Assembly (NCBI GenBank): GCA_002838205.1
Contig: CP017950.1
Location: forward strand, 1,928,858 to 1,992,857
Source of the DNA: Tenericutes bacterium MZ-XQ
Lineage (GTDB): Bacteria; Bacillota_I; Bacilli_A; Acholeplasmatales; Acholeplasmataceae
DNA length: 64,000 nucleotides
Reading direction: 5' to 3'
The translations under genes were made by a program, and so were the position numbers. The notes under the pieces are model-generated. The model was not told the DNA's origin. It saw nothing but the letters and a program-made list of their open reading frames with translations, and ran no database searches. Positions 44,254-53,281 of the stretch are shown in pieces. Positions within the stretch are counted from its first letter, which is position 1. Every line of letters starts with the position of its first letter.

Positions 44254-45525
44254 CTACTTTTCTAATTCTACTACTTTCGTATAAAGTCTTAATGGAAAAC
44301 TACCATCATGACTTTCTCCAGTTATCATTCTAGACATGTTATTGGCTTTTGTTAATCTTGTAACACCTGCATGAATTAATAATGATGCATAAGTTTGATA
44401 GTCATTTCTAGACACCATGAGTCCAACAGTTTGTAAATGATTCTTATGTGGTTTTAAGGTGGTGATAATGTGTTCTTTTGGAAGCATTTTAATCCAAATA
44501 CTTCTAAAAAGCATGGATAATTCTAGATTTGAATCATCAGATGTCATTACACTGATGCCGTCTTGTTGCCAAATCTTTTTACGTGTTTCGTGTTGTTCTA
44601 GTTTTTCATTGTATAACTGTAATGCGTTTTTACTTTTCATACCAAATGGGATAGGCTTATGCTTACGATTTACGTCAATAAATATCTTGAAAAATCGATC
44701 AGCAAACTGATCAAGTTCTTCTCTCGAATCAGTATCAACAAATATACCTTGTGCAGACGAACATAAAACTTGATTGGTCATTGCCATGTGATTGGCAATG
44801 CCTATTAAGTCTTCATCGCTTGCATCCAGTGTCGCATAGCCAAATGACAGTTTGTGCCCCCATTCAATAATTTTGGTTGTCACAGAAGCCATTGATCGTG
44901 CTGCCTTAACGGCAACATCACCTCCCCAAACAATAATCGCATCTGCAATATCAGCAAACATCTTCAAAGTTTCAAGTTCAGTTGATGGCACATCAAAAAC
45001 ATATATGTATGGTTTTAATTTAGGTTCTATCTCGATTAGTTCAGATAACAGTTTAACCGACACACCTCTGTCACCTGAAGGTAGTTTTAAAATATTTATA
45101 TTTCCAGCGAGTAATCCTTCAATGACTGAATATGCAGGTAAAGCATCAACATTACCTGCTGCAATATGAAATAATATACCTAATGGATATATTTTTCTTT
45201 GGACATGCTCATTTAAACCTTCTAAAGATTGATAATCTTTACCTAACTCAATTTCCATTTTTTTGAATAATGCATCTTTTTCAAACATAGGCATGTGGTT
45301 CAAAAAATAATCATAAGGAATATCAAACTCTTCGAGTAATGGCAGTATCAAATCATCATATGCTCCTTGTTTAACTTTTTGAGCGAGCTTATCACATGCC
45401 ATAACAACATCATCAATATTCAAACGATCTTGAGCTTGTAATGTCTTATAACAATCATTTCTAAGTGACTTAAGTTTTTCTGATTGCTTATGATTTTCTA
45501 ATATTTCACCATGATATAAAATCAT
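44254..45525 (-). CDS. LuxC-like acyl-CoA/acyl-ACP reductase
   Basis: A 423-residue protein of the aldehyde-dehydrogenase superfamily: KIYPLGILFHIAAGNVDALP, LLAGNINILKLPSGDRGVSV for nucleotide binding, IIVWGGDVAVKA and the Cys motif NQVLCSSAQGIFVD. LuxC reduces activated fatty acids to aldehydes with NADPH. The neighbour upstream on the same strand is LuxE-like, the partner that activates the fatty acid. No luxA, luxB or luxD is present, so the product aldehyde serves another purpose. Start after GGTGATTAT. Confidence 0.82.
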   Translation of the reverse strand: MILYHGEILENHKQSEKLKSLRNDCYKTLQAQDRLNIDDVVMACDKLAQKVKQGAYDDLILPLLEEFDIPYDYFLNHMPMFEKDALFKKMEIELGKDYQSLEGLNEHVQRKIYPLGILFHIAAGNVDALPAYSVIEGLLAGNINILKLPSGDRGVSVKLLSELIEIEPKLKPYIYVFDVPSTELETLKMFADIADAIIVWGGDVAVKAARSMASVTTKIIEWGHKLSFGYATLDASDEDLIGIANHMAMTNQVLCSSAQGIFVDTDSREELDQFADRFFKIFIDVNRKHKPIPFGMKSKNALQLYNEKLEQHETRKKIWQQDGISVMTSDDSNLELSMLFRSIWIKMLPKEHIITTLKPHKNHLQTVGLMVSRNDYQTYASLLIHAGVTRLTKANNMSRMITGESHDGSFPLRLYTKVVELEK

Positions 45526-45534
45526 ATAATCACC

Positions 45535-46656
45535 TCAGCTCTTCAAGAGATCTTCTGCACCTTGTGCACAAGTCGTAATATCTTTTATACCTACACGTCC
45601 TATGATTTCCAGCCATGGTGATTGCGCACCACATGAACATCCTTCATCGTGTAAAATCCCCAAATCATCTGTCATGATCGATAAGAGTGGAGTACCTTCA
45701 ACCATAGGTGTCAATAAATTAATAAGTCCTATTTGTCCATTAGGCACTGGTTTAAATGTATCGGGATCTCTAATAATTACCCTTGCATAAGCAGGTACAT
45801 GAAAATGATGATGTTCACAATCAATGTATAAAATAGGATGTTCAACCGCACCAAAGAATTCAACACAGTTTTTCTCTTTAATGCCTAAGACATCATGCAC
45901 AAGTCGATAGAATTCTTGTTTATCTACTTTTTCTGCATAAAACTGTTTCCATCCACCACCTACAGTGATTTTGGATCCTTTAGGCATAGTGAGTTTGATA
46001 CCTTCAGCTTCCATTTCTTTAAGCAAAAAATATGTGTATGCTGGAAAACCTATGGTTCGAATCGGTGTTCTTTTTTTAGATGCAGAAATAAAAGCTTGTT
46101 TCATATGTTCTAAATCTACTTGATATCCCTTTTCTTTTGAATAGCGGATTGCATAGATTCTCTTCTTTGCAGGTGCAACATAAGTAAAACCATATGCAGT
46201 TTTCATGATACCCGCATCACTATGTTTTGTTGGCTCATATCCGAATATCAAATAAGTGACTGGTCTCATAGACCACAACTTATGCACCGCAAACAATCGC
46301 TTTATCATCTTAAAACCACGCCAAAGGTCACCTACACTTAAGGCAATCTTACTTTTAAAACCTGTCGAAGTACCTGAAGAAGTAGCTTTGATTGGCATTT
46401 TCCATAAAGGTTTTGAAAAAAGTTCATGGTGTTTAAAATATAAAGTTGGAATAAATGGTAGATCTATCAAATCATCGATAGATTCAATGTTTGTTGGGTC
46501 GAAATTTGCTTCATCTAATATCCGCTTATAATCTTCGCAGTTATTATAATGATACATTGCGTTTTCTCGCATCGCAAGACAAAATAGATCATCTGATTTT
46601 TTCAAATCATATGGTCTTTTCAAGTTAAACAGTTTTCTTGCATATCTTCTTTTCAT
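45535..46656 (-). CDS. LuxE-like acyl-protein synthetase
   Basis: A protein of 373 residues with LuxE/AMP-binding features: IDDLIDLPFIPTLYFKHHEL, the ATP loop KATSSGTSTGFKSKIALS, FGAVEHPILYIDCEHHHFHV and GQIGLINLLTPM with LSIMTDDLG near the C-terminus. LuxE adenylates a fatty acid and passes the acyl group to a Cys of its own and then to LuxC. The start is the ATG at 46656, five bases after GGAGG. It lies 9 nt upstream of the LuxC-like gene, so the pair is co-translated. Confidence 0.82.
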   Translation of the reverse strand: MKRRYARKLFNLKRPYDLKKSDDLFCLAMRENAMYHYNNCEDYKRILDEANFDPTNIESIDDLIDLPFIPTLYFKHHELFSKPLWKMPIKATSSGTSTGFKSKIALSVGDLWRGFKMIKRLFAVHKLWSMRPVTYLIFGYEPTKHSDAGIMKTAYGFTYVAPAKKRIYAIRYSKEKGYQVDLEHMKQAFISASKKRTPIRTIGFPAYTYFLLKEMEAEGIKLTMPKGSKITVGGGWKQFYAEKVDKQEFYRLVHDVLGIKEKNCVEFFGAVEHPILYIDCEHHHFHVPAYARVIIRDPDTFKPVPNGQIGLINLLTPMVEGTPLLSIMTDDLGILHDEGCSCGAQSPWLEIIGRVGIKDITTCAQGAEDLLKS

Positions 46657-46702
46657 CATGACCTCCAAAGATTTATTATATAGACTTACTAAACATTATT
46701 TA

Positions 46703-47527
46703 TTATCTGGAATATGACCTTATTGCGCCACAATTCGGACATTTAGTCTTATCTTTAGCAATCACAGAGCCACAATATAAACAATAGTCTTTTTTCTCCT
46801 GGGTATCATCATTAGTATATTGATCTAGACTTGATCTTTGCGAACTCGATGTCTTGAAGTAATATGTTAAAGATAGAATAATTGAGAAAATCAAAATCAA
46901 TCCAATGCCTAATGCAATCCTACTCAATCGAACTGCTTCAACATAACTTCCATCATCAGATAAATCAAAATTCATATAATCGGCATTGATAGAATCTGTA
47001 TCAGATGTTAATGGTAATCTATCAACAACAATTTGGATTTCTCCTCTTCTAAAAATCCGAGAAGCTTCTTCTACCGTGTAAATAGAATACGTATACCCAT
47101 CTTCATACCATAAATCAAAGTTAGAATCTTCTATATTATAAGTGATATAATACTTACCACCTTCACCTAGAAACTGATTTGTGACTTTTGCAGTGACATA
47201 TTGATTAGGTTCAGCTGTTTCAATCATATTGAAGTAGTATGACTGATCCCTTTTGATTTGGTTTATTTTAGAAAGTTGTGTAAAAAAGAAAACACTACAT
47301 ATGACAAGCCCAAAGACTAAAAAGGATATTAAAGGACCGATTTTTGGTCCTGAATTATATCCGGATGAACCTGTTGTGTATGATCTTCTGAAGAAAGGAT
47401 ATCTATATCGATGATAGTCATTATCTCGACGCTGAAAAGATCCAAATTTGATACCTTTAGAACTTCCAATTCTAGATCCTCCAAAGCTGTGACCGCCTCT
47501 TCTTCCACCGTGAGAACCTGATGGCAT
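46703..47527 (-). CDS. Membrane protein with C-terminal zinc ribbon, unknown function
   Basis: A protein of 274 residues. The N-terminal 50 residues are rich in Gly, Ser and Arg (GSHGGRRGGHSFGGSR), followed by a transmembrane helix (about 58-80), an external beta-rich domain, a second helix and a C-terminal zinc ribbon (YCLYCGSVIAKDKTKCPNCG). The layout suggests a two-pass protein with both ends in the cytoplasm. AAGGAGGGAACACAT precedes the start. Family not recognised. Confidence 0.65.
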   Translation of the reverse strand: MPSGSHGGRRGGHSFGGSRIGSSKGIKFGSFQRRDNDYHRYRYPFFRRSYTTGSSGYNSGPKIGPLISFLVFGLVICSVFFFTQLSKINQIKRDQSYYFNMIETAEPNQYVTAKVTNQFLGEGGKYYITYNIEDSNFDLWYEDGYTYSIYTVEEASRIFRRGEIQIVVDRLPLTSDTDSINADYMNFDLSDDGSYVEAVRLSRIALGIGLILIFSIILSLTYYFKTSSSQRSSLDQYTNDDTQEKKDYCLYCGSVIAKDKTKCPNCGAIRSYSR

Positions 47528-47615
47528 ATGTGTTCCCTCCTTAACGATTATTATGTGCACATTTAAACCTTAGAAAAAAATGATTTGTTGAAGTTAATGA
47601 TTTTTGAGATATTAT

Positions 47616-47861
47616 TTATTTAATAAACTCTTTTTCCTTTGCAAATTTCACTGAAAAAAGCAACCCAACAATTGCTATTAAACCAAATACAACACTTCCA
47701 AATATCATGACTCCATCAGTGGTATACGTATATGTCGCTACATCATCTGTATTTCCCGTTCGTGTATAAATATTTTTTATAACAGTGCTATTAATAAAGC
47801 ACAATATGACTCCCAAAAATCCTAAAACAAAAATTGAAATGCTTAATACAAACTTTTTCAT
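47616..47861 (-). CDS. Small two-helix membrane protein
   Basis: An 81-residue protein with hydrophobic segments at about residues 3-24 and 50-71 and an external loop between (NIYTRTGNTDDVATYTYTTD). GGAGGGGGTT precedes the start. Function unknown. Confidence 0.6.
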   Translation of the reverse strand: MKKFVLSISIFVLGFLGVILCFINSTVIKNIYTRTGNTDDVATYTYTTDGVMIFGSVVFGLIAIVGLLFSVKFAKEKEFIK

Positions 47862-47919
47862 AGTGAACCCCCTCCAACTCGGTTATATAACTAACTATTA
47901 TGATTACATCACTTTTACA

Positions 47920-49074
47920 TTACGAGCTTGGTACATCTAATAAATGTACTTCGTCAATTTTATAATGTATTATATACTCAAAATCCGAGCCATTAATGAT
48001 TTGTGATATAAATCCTGGACTAGTTTTAACAACTAAATATAGATCATCACCAAACTCATATATTTTTTTAACATGCGTTTTAATTTTGAAATCTAATACT
48101 ATGATTTCATCATCAGCATTCATTAATATAACTTGATTATTAAAGAAATCTGAAGACTCTGAAATGTCTGTATAATGTGAAGAGTTTGGTCTATAAACCT
48201 CATTTTCTTGTTTTTCCTCAATAAAATTAGATTCTGAATCATAGATATCAATTGTACCTTCATAAATGGAACTTTTACCATAGAATATTTGATGATCTTT
48301 TTTCCAAAAATCAATATACTCATCTTTATCATGAGTCACAACTTCTATTTCACCTGACTCAATATGATATATACTAGCTATGTGATTTCCAAATGTTCGA
48401 TTAAGCAAATCACCATAAACAATAATGTAATCATTTGTCAGCATAGGATGAACTTGATTTGCTATACCATATTGACTCGTTTGATCTAAATATCCAATAT
48501 GTTCTAAATCTAACAATTCACCTGCTAATGAGTGTTCAACATAATCTATTTGAATGTTTCCATTATCAAATAGTGTTACACCTTTTAAATGCTGATCAAT
48601 GATGAAATCTTCATAAAAATAAACTGTATCAATGATTTCGTATGTATTGCTTTTTGAATCGAATTTCACGAAAAAAGTATCTCCGTATACTTTCACACTT
48701 GTGTAGACATACTCATTATATTGTGCTGAAGTTGCCCTTACTTCTCCAGCTCTTATACCATCGCCATCATTATCTAAGGTAAGCGTCTCTGTAACTTCTT
48801 TTGAACTCATTATATTACCTTTTGAATCTGTAACGGCATAAACTAGCATATCATCATAGCAATCGTCATCATCTAAAGCATCAAAAGTCTGTTCATAATT
48901 TTTAAGAACAAAAATTAAATAATCTTCATGCTCAAACATATTTAAAACAGTTGAATTTTTATAATATCCTTTTGCTAAATTGAATTGATTATCGGGATAT
49001 CTTTCTATAAAATAAATAGCTACCATTAAAACTGCAATACAAGTAACTACAATCATTAGTATAATCTTTTTCAT
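47920..49074 (-). CDS. Membrane-anchored extracytoplasmic protein, unknown function
   Basis: A 384-residue protein. An N-terminal helix (about residues 3-22) anchors it; the remainder is beta-rich with many Asp and Tyr. LTLDNDGDGIRAGE at about residue 100 is a calcium-binding DxDxDG loop. Repeated strands such as YLIFVLKN, DTFFVKFD and NDYIIVYGD could form a beta-propeller, but the family is not recognised. GGGGGAGATTAA precedes the start. The fragment of an insertion sequence begins 23 bp upstream of the gene, inside its promoter region. Confidence 0.62.
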   Translation of the reverse strand: MKKIILMIVVTCIAVLMVAIYFIERYPDNQFNLAKGYYKNSTVLNMFEHEDYLIFVLKNYEQTFDALDDDDCYDDMLVYAVTDSKGNIMSSKEVTETLTLDNDGDGIRAGEVRATSAQYNEYVYTSVKVYGDTFFVKFDSKSNTYEIIDTVYFYEDFIIDQHLKGVTLFDNGNIQIDYVEHSLAGELLDLEHIGYLDQTSQYGIANQVHPMLTNDYIIVYGDLLNRTFGNHIASIYHIESGEIEVVTHDKDEYIDFWKKDHQIFYGKSSIYEGTIDIYDSESNFIEEKQENEVYRPNSSHYTDISESSDFFNNQVILMNADDEIIVLDFKIKTHVKKIYEFGDDLYLVVKTSPGFISQIINGSDFEYIIHYKIDEVHLLDVPSS

Positions 49075-49096
49075 TTAATCTCCCCCAATATTGTAT

Positions 49097-49406
49097 GGTA
49101 GTGTCAAAAGTTTAAAATTTCGACCTACTCTCTTTCTATTTTTAATACTCTTCTTATCAATAAAAAGAGTAGTCAATCCCATGTTATAATGAATGTGCGA
49201 ACATCACATAAAAGGAGATTAACTACCTATGCAAAGTTTACCACATTTCATTCAATCTTTAAAGAGTCTAGAGCAAAATATTTATCTTATATCAACACAT
49301 CTAGAACCTCTTATGTTGAATCATCGTGTATCTGATCAGTTAGAAGAAAAACTCACTACACCTGAGATTCATGATCATATATCACTCATCACCAATCATC
49401 TAGAAA
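49097..49406 (+). mobile_element. Truncated left end of the DDE insertion sequence
   Basis: These 310 bases match 50589-50898 with only a few differences (for example GTTGAATCAT against GTTAAATCAT, and CACCAATCAT against CACCAGTCAT). The copy includes the terminal repeat starting GGTAGTGTCAAAAGTTTAA, the promoter and the first 60 codons of the transposase. The match stops at CATCTAGAAA; the frame continues into foreign sequence and ends at 49489. Confidence 0.93.
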
Positions 49407-49489
49407 ACTGTCTTGTCATTATGGAGTTTTACTCTATTTCCAACGGAGTTGCTTTTTCTGAGTGTATTAGTTTAAGTGATTATAATTAA
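49229..49489 (+). pseudogene. Transposase fragment fused to unrelated codons
   Basis: The first 60 residues are the N-terminus of the transposase at 50721; the last 26 (starting CLVIMEF) come from the flanking sequence. The fragment carries none of the zinc-binding or catalytic parts. It keeps the intact IS promoter and ribosome binding site, so a short N-terminal peptide may still be made. Confidence 0.85.
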
Positions 49490-49923
49490 GTTTTGCTTAA
49501 TATCATATCCAACATTTTAAATGCACTTTCGTACTTAAATAATTTCCTAGCTTCTTCAACTTTGAAGAAGGAAATTCTACTGTCGGGTTCTCCTTCTTCT
49601 TTAATTGCATTTGGAAAGTCTCCATTCCAGTCTATTATTAGAAATACATAAAATAATACATTAATTTCAGGAATTACTAATTCTCCACAAAACACCTTGT
49701 CATTGATGTTAATTTGATTTCCGAATTCTTCACCAATTTCTCTATAAAGTGCGTTAATAATATAATTCTCATCATATTTATCTTTAAGTTCTATTTTTCC
49801 ATTTGGATAAAAGGCTTCTACATTAAAACCTTTCCCTCTATCCTCGAGTAACACTTCACCATTTCTATAAAAACAAAATGCTACTGCTTCTATTAATCCA
49901 TTTTTATATGAAACCTGATCCAT
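49486..49923 (-). CDS. Nudix hydrolase
   Basis: A protein of 145 residues with a Nudix box: the Gly of PNGKIEL followed by YREIGEEFG (RExxEExG). Nudix enzymes cleave nucleoside diphosphates linked to another group. GGAGGAGTGTTAATT precedes the ATG at 49923; the longer frame upstream is ignored. The gene lies between the two IS copies and may be a passenger of that segment. Confidence 0.83.
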   Translation of the reverse strand: MDQVSYKNGLIEAVAFCFYRNGEVLLEDRGKGFNVEAFYPNGKIELKDKYDENYIINALYREIGEEFGNQININDKVFCGELVIPEINVLFYVFLIIDWNGDFPNAIKEEGEPDSRISFFKVEEARKLFKYESAFKMLDMILSKT

Positions 49924-50200
49924 AATTAACACTCCTCCTATATTGAAACAGCTGATAAGTAAGAAGATTATTGACATTATAAATATAATAGATTTTGATT
50001 TTGTCGTACTCTTTTCACATTATCTGTGTTTAACTCTTTTTAATGATACTTATAGTAAGATGTCTTGTCTTTATGGACTTTATCTGTTTTTGTATTAATA
50101 GTGCATATTTAGATAAATTATGAAACATAAAGTGTTCATTATAATGATAGTACTTATTCATCACAAGTTCTTACCCGAAGTCCCTTTCCCCATAACACAT

Positions 50201-50566
50201 TTAATTATCAATATTTTTGATCTTTCTTACAACGACTATCACAGTAAACCATGTTGTAATTATATATATTAATAAATATATCAATGGAGTTATTACTTCA
50301 TCAACACTCTCAAATCCTTGAAAAGTTAATCCTAATGTAGATAATGAAGTAACTAATTCTATAACTCCAAAAAATATAAATAATTTACCAAATTCAACAT
50401 TTGCAATTATCCATATCTTTTCATTCGACAATGACTTTTCAGTTCTAAAGCCAAATATTCCATTTCTTTTCGGTGTGAATTTAAAAAATATAATTCCTAA
50501 AATAATCTTTAGAGCTAACATGGTTTCTAAGAAAATCCAAATACCAAGAATTGTCCAATATATCAT
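50201..50566 (-). CDS. SdpI/YhfL-like membrane protein
   Basis: A 121-residue protein with three hydrophobic segments. TPKRNGIFGFRTEKSLSNEK is followed by IWIIANVEFGK, matching the SdpI-family pattern (PxNxxxGxRTxxSxxxxxxWxxxN). In B. subtilis SdpI gives immunity to the cannibalism toxin SdpC, but most homologues are uncharacterised. GGAGGGGTTAG precedes the start. It lies between the two IS copies. The stretch 49978-50200 shows no gene. Confidence 0.72.
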   Translation of the reverse strand: MIYWTILGIWIFLETMLALKIILGIIFFKFTPKRNGIFGFRTEKSLSNEKIWIIANVEFGKLFIFFGVIELVTSLSTLGLTFQGFESVDEVITPLIYLLIYIITTWFTVIVVVRKIKNIDN

Positions 50567-50588
50567 TCTAACCCCTCCATTTTATATG

Positions 50589-52312
50589 GGTAGTGTCAAA
50601 AGTTTAAAATTTCGACCTACTCTCTTTCTATTTTTAATACTCTTCTTATCAATAAAAAGAGTAGTCAATCCCATGTTATAATGAATGTGCGAACATCACA
50701 TAAAAGGAGATTAACTACCTATGCAAAGTTTACCACATTTCATTCAATCTTTAAAGAGTCTAGAGCAAAATATTTATCTTATATCAACACATCTAGAACC
50801 TCTTATGTTAAATCATCGTGTATCTGATCAGTTAGAAGAAAAACTCACTACACCTGAGATTCATGATCATATATCACTCATCACCAGTCATCTAGAAACC
50901 CTTAATGATTTACTAACACCATTAATCAAACCCTTAAAACAACAAACAACGCCTAAGCATAAGCCATCTATGACTGGCTATGCTTCTTTTAAAATAGATG
51001 AGCCACCGATTGTTAAACAAAACCATTATAAGCAACTATCTTTTGAAGATATCCTCGCTCAATCAGAAGAGATCATTAAACCCATCAAAAGACAAAAACC
51101 ATTTTCTTATGAAGGTCTATGTCTTAACTGTGGTGCTCCAAATGAATATATCTACGCACATACAAAGACTCAAAATATGTGTAAAGTCTGTAAACAAACT
51201 TTCACTTTAAAGAAAACTTATCATGAAGAAATCACACATCATTGTCCACACTGTCATCAAAAACTTGAAGTTCAGCATATGCGTAAGGATTATGATGTTT
51301 TAATGTGTCATCATTATCAATGTCCTTTTTATCTTAAAAACAAGAAATCATTAACAGCGGGTGACGCTGATCATTTACTCATCAATGATTCTCAACACAA
51401 GCTTAGATATCACTTTAGATTGTTTAATTTCACATTGGCTTCTTTAAAGGATCTAAATCATTTGTCTATAAACTCTAAAGTAGATTTAGACAAGATCCAT
51501 CACTCTAAATATACACTAGGTTTAGTTTTGACTTATTATGTGAACTATGGATTATCCTCTAGAAAAACCGCTCAAATACTTAAGGAAGTACACGACTTAA
51601 AGTTAACACATCAAACCGTCGTTAACTACGCTGAAGCTGTCGCAGCTATCACTGAATCACTCAATGTTATTTATCCCTATAAACTATCAAACACTGTAAC
51701 TTTTGATGAAACTTATATCAAAGTCATGGGGAAATCTAATTATGTATTTTTCGGTTCAGATACCCACAATAAAATCATTACATCTTATCGGATATTTGAT
51801 CAAAGAACAACTAAAAATGCAGTCACTACACTTTTTGAAACATTTAATAAATATAGGCAATTACCTAAAAAACTTCATGTCGTTACGGATGGTAATCCTA
51901 TTTATAACGCTACACAAGTTTTCTTTAAAATGAATGATGTTAATTTCGATTTATATCAAGTCATTGGTGTAAAAAACAAAGACAGTATCTCTAAGAAATG
52001 GCGATCCTATAAACAAGCTGAAGAACGTTTAAATAGGACGTATAAGTTTAATTATCATGGTACTAATGGGTATGGAAGTTTAAGAAACGCGAACGTTTAC
52101 ATGAGTTTATTCGTCACATTTTATAATTTCTTAAGACGTCACTCATCTCTCAATTACAAGAGACCTATTGAACTTGACATCTTTTCTAAAGATGAATTGA
52201 TGCCTAATCAATGGCTCAAACTTATGGATTATACTAACTCGCTTTTTGAACAAGCAAGATATCAATCTTAATCACATTCTTCCATAACTTCCATTAAACT
52301 TTTGACACTACC
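50589..52312 (+). mobile_element. Complete DDE insertion sequence (1.7 kb)
   Basis: Terminal inverted repeats GGTAGTGTCAAAAGTTTAA (50589-50607) and TTAAACTTTTGACACTACC (52294-52312) enclose one transposase gene. No clear target duplication is seen: the left flank reads TTTATATG and the right TTATTTAA. The right end lies four bases from the stop codon of the lipid kinase gene. Family cannot be fixed without a database; the catalytic part is like IS6/IS240 transposases but the N-terminal domain is larger. Confidence 0.88.
50721..52271 (+). CDS. DDE transposase with N-terminal zinc ribbons
   Basis: A 516-residue protein. Residues about 130-200 contain two zinc ribbons (CLNCGAPNEYIYAHTKTQN with MCKVC, then HCPHCHQKLEVQ). 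Residues about 255-300 form a helix-turn-helix (YYVNYGLSSRKTAQILKEVH). The catalytic core has Asp in TVTFDETYIKVMGKS, Asp in LHVVTDGNPIYNA and probably Glu in YKQAEERLNRTYK, then a conserved FYNFLRRHSSLNYKRP. The promoter TATAAT lies at about 50680 and AAAAGGAGATTAACTACCT precedes the start. Confidence 0.88.
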   Translation: MQSLPHFIQSLKSLEQNIYLISTHLEPLMLNHRVSDQLEEKLTTPEIHDHISLITSHLETLNDLLTPLIKPLKQQTTPKHKPSMTGYASFKIDEPPIVKQNHYKQLSFEDILAQSEEIIKPIKRQKPFSYEGLCLNCGAPNEYIYAHTKTQNMCKVCKQTFTLKKTYHEEITHHCPHCHQKLEVQHMRKDYDVLMCHHYQCPFYLKNKKSLTAGDADHLLINDSQHKLRYHFRLFNFTLASLKDLNHLSINSKVDLDKIHHSKYTLGLVLTYYVNYGLSSRKTAQILKEVHDLKLTHQTVVNYAEAVAAITESLNVIYPYKLSNTVTFDETYIKVMGKSNYVFFGSDTHNKIITSYRIFDQRTTKNAVTTLFETFNKYRQLPKKLHVVTDGNPIYNATQVFFKMNDVNFDLYQVIGVKNKDSISKKWRSYKQAEERLNRTYKFNYHGTNGYGSLRNANVYMSLFVTFYNFLRRHSSLNYKRPIELDIFSKDELMPNQWLKLMDYTNSLFEQARYQS

Positions 52313-52316
52313 TTAT

Positions 52317-53216
52317 TTAAAGTTGTTTTTTCTTTCTTCTAGGATTTATATATACTTTTAACGCTTCTTTGATCGTTTTAATCTCAATACTTCCTTTTTC
52401 TGCTGATTCTCCATCTGCATTCCAAATCACATCTTTATTTGTTGTGATTTTAAAATGATCACTAACCAAATGAAAATCTTCTCTTAACTTCTTACCACCT
52501 CTAATGAATGAGGATAGCAGTCTAAACCTTCTAAACTTTCTTCTACTTGTAAAAATTCTGAGTTCAAACAATCCATCATTTAATTTACTTTGAGAAAAGT
52601 TAACTAATCTCATGCCGCCAACACGATTCGAGTTTAACCCTAAAACCATCATACAATCGGTTTCTAACACTTCACCATTATATTCGATTTTAATCGGATA
52701 GTTATAATCTTGTACAAAATCCTTCATCGCAGCAAACACATAAGCTAAATAACCGTATTTCTTAATCCGTCTTCTAGATACATCATAACTGACTCGAGAT
52801 AATACTCCACTTGCTGCTGTGTAAACAAAATATCGTTCGTTCATTTGATTAACATCAATCTTAACTGGATCATTTTTAATATACATTCTAAGTGCACACG
52901 TCAATATCCTGGGTATACCCAAAATAGATGCTATATCATTCGCTGTTCCACTTGGAAGAATTGCTAGTGCAGGTCTAATGTCAGATTTCATCATGCCATT
53001 AACGACTTCATTAACCGTTCCATCTCCGCCAGCTACAAAAAAAACATCATAATCTTTTGCTGCTTGAAAAGCTTTCTCCTTTAAATCTCCAGATTTCTTA
53101 GATTCATAGACATCAAGAGAAAAACCTCTCTTTTCAAAAAAAGATATGATGTGTTTTACTTTATGTTTAAATGTAGATCTACCACTGACGGGATTATACA
53201 TTAATAAATATCTCAT
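52317..53216 (-). CDS. Diacylglycerol kinase-family lipid kinase (YegS/BmrU-like)
   Basis: A 299-residue protein: YNPVSGRSTFKHKV at the N-terminus, the catalytic FFVAGGDGTVNEVVNGMM, ALAILPSGTANDIAS and FELRIFTSRRKFRRFRL. The family phosphorylates diacylglycerol, undecaprenol or related lipids with ATP. AAAGGGGCGAATCT precedes the start. The IS terminal repeat ends four bases beyond the stop, so the original terminator region has been displaced. Confidence 0.88.
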   Translation of the reverse strand: MRYLLMYNPVSGRSTFKHKVKHIISFFEKRGFSLDVYESKKSGDLKEKAFQAAKDYDVFFVAGGDGTVNEVVNGMMKSDIRPALAILPSGTANDIASILGIPRILTCALRMYIKNDPVKIDVNQMNERYFVYTAASGVLSRVSYDVSRRRIKKYGYLAYVFAAMKDFVQDYNYPIKIEYNGEVLETDCMMVLGLNSNRVGGMRLVNFSQSKLNDGLFELRIFTSRRKFRRFRLLSSFIRGGKKLREDFHLVSDHFKITTNKDVIWNADGESAEKGSIEIKTIKEALKVYINPRRKKKQL

Positions 53217-53256
53217 AGATTCGCCCCTTTATGGTATTTTATCATAAAAACAATAA

Positions 53257-53281
53257 GTAAAAAAGAGTCGTTAGACTCTTT
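53257..53281 (-). terminator. Terminator after the DUF6544-like gene
   Basis: Minus strand: AAAGAGTC, loop TAAC, GACTCTTT and T-run (53257-53264). Overlaps the last codons of the gene. Confidence 0.75.

Noticed and set aside
44254-46656. Bioluminescence operon
   Set aside because: Only luxC- and luxE-like genes are present; no luciferase or LuxD thioesterase gene lies in the window.
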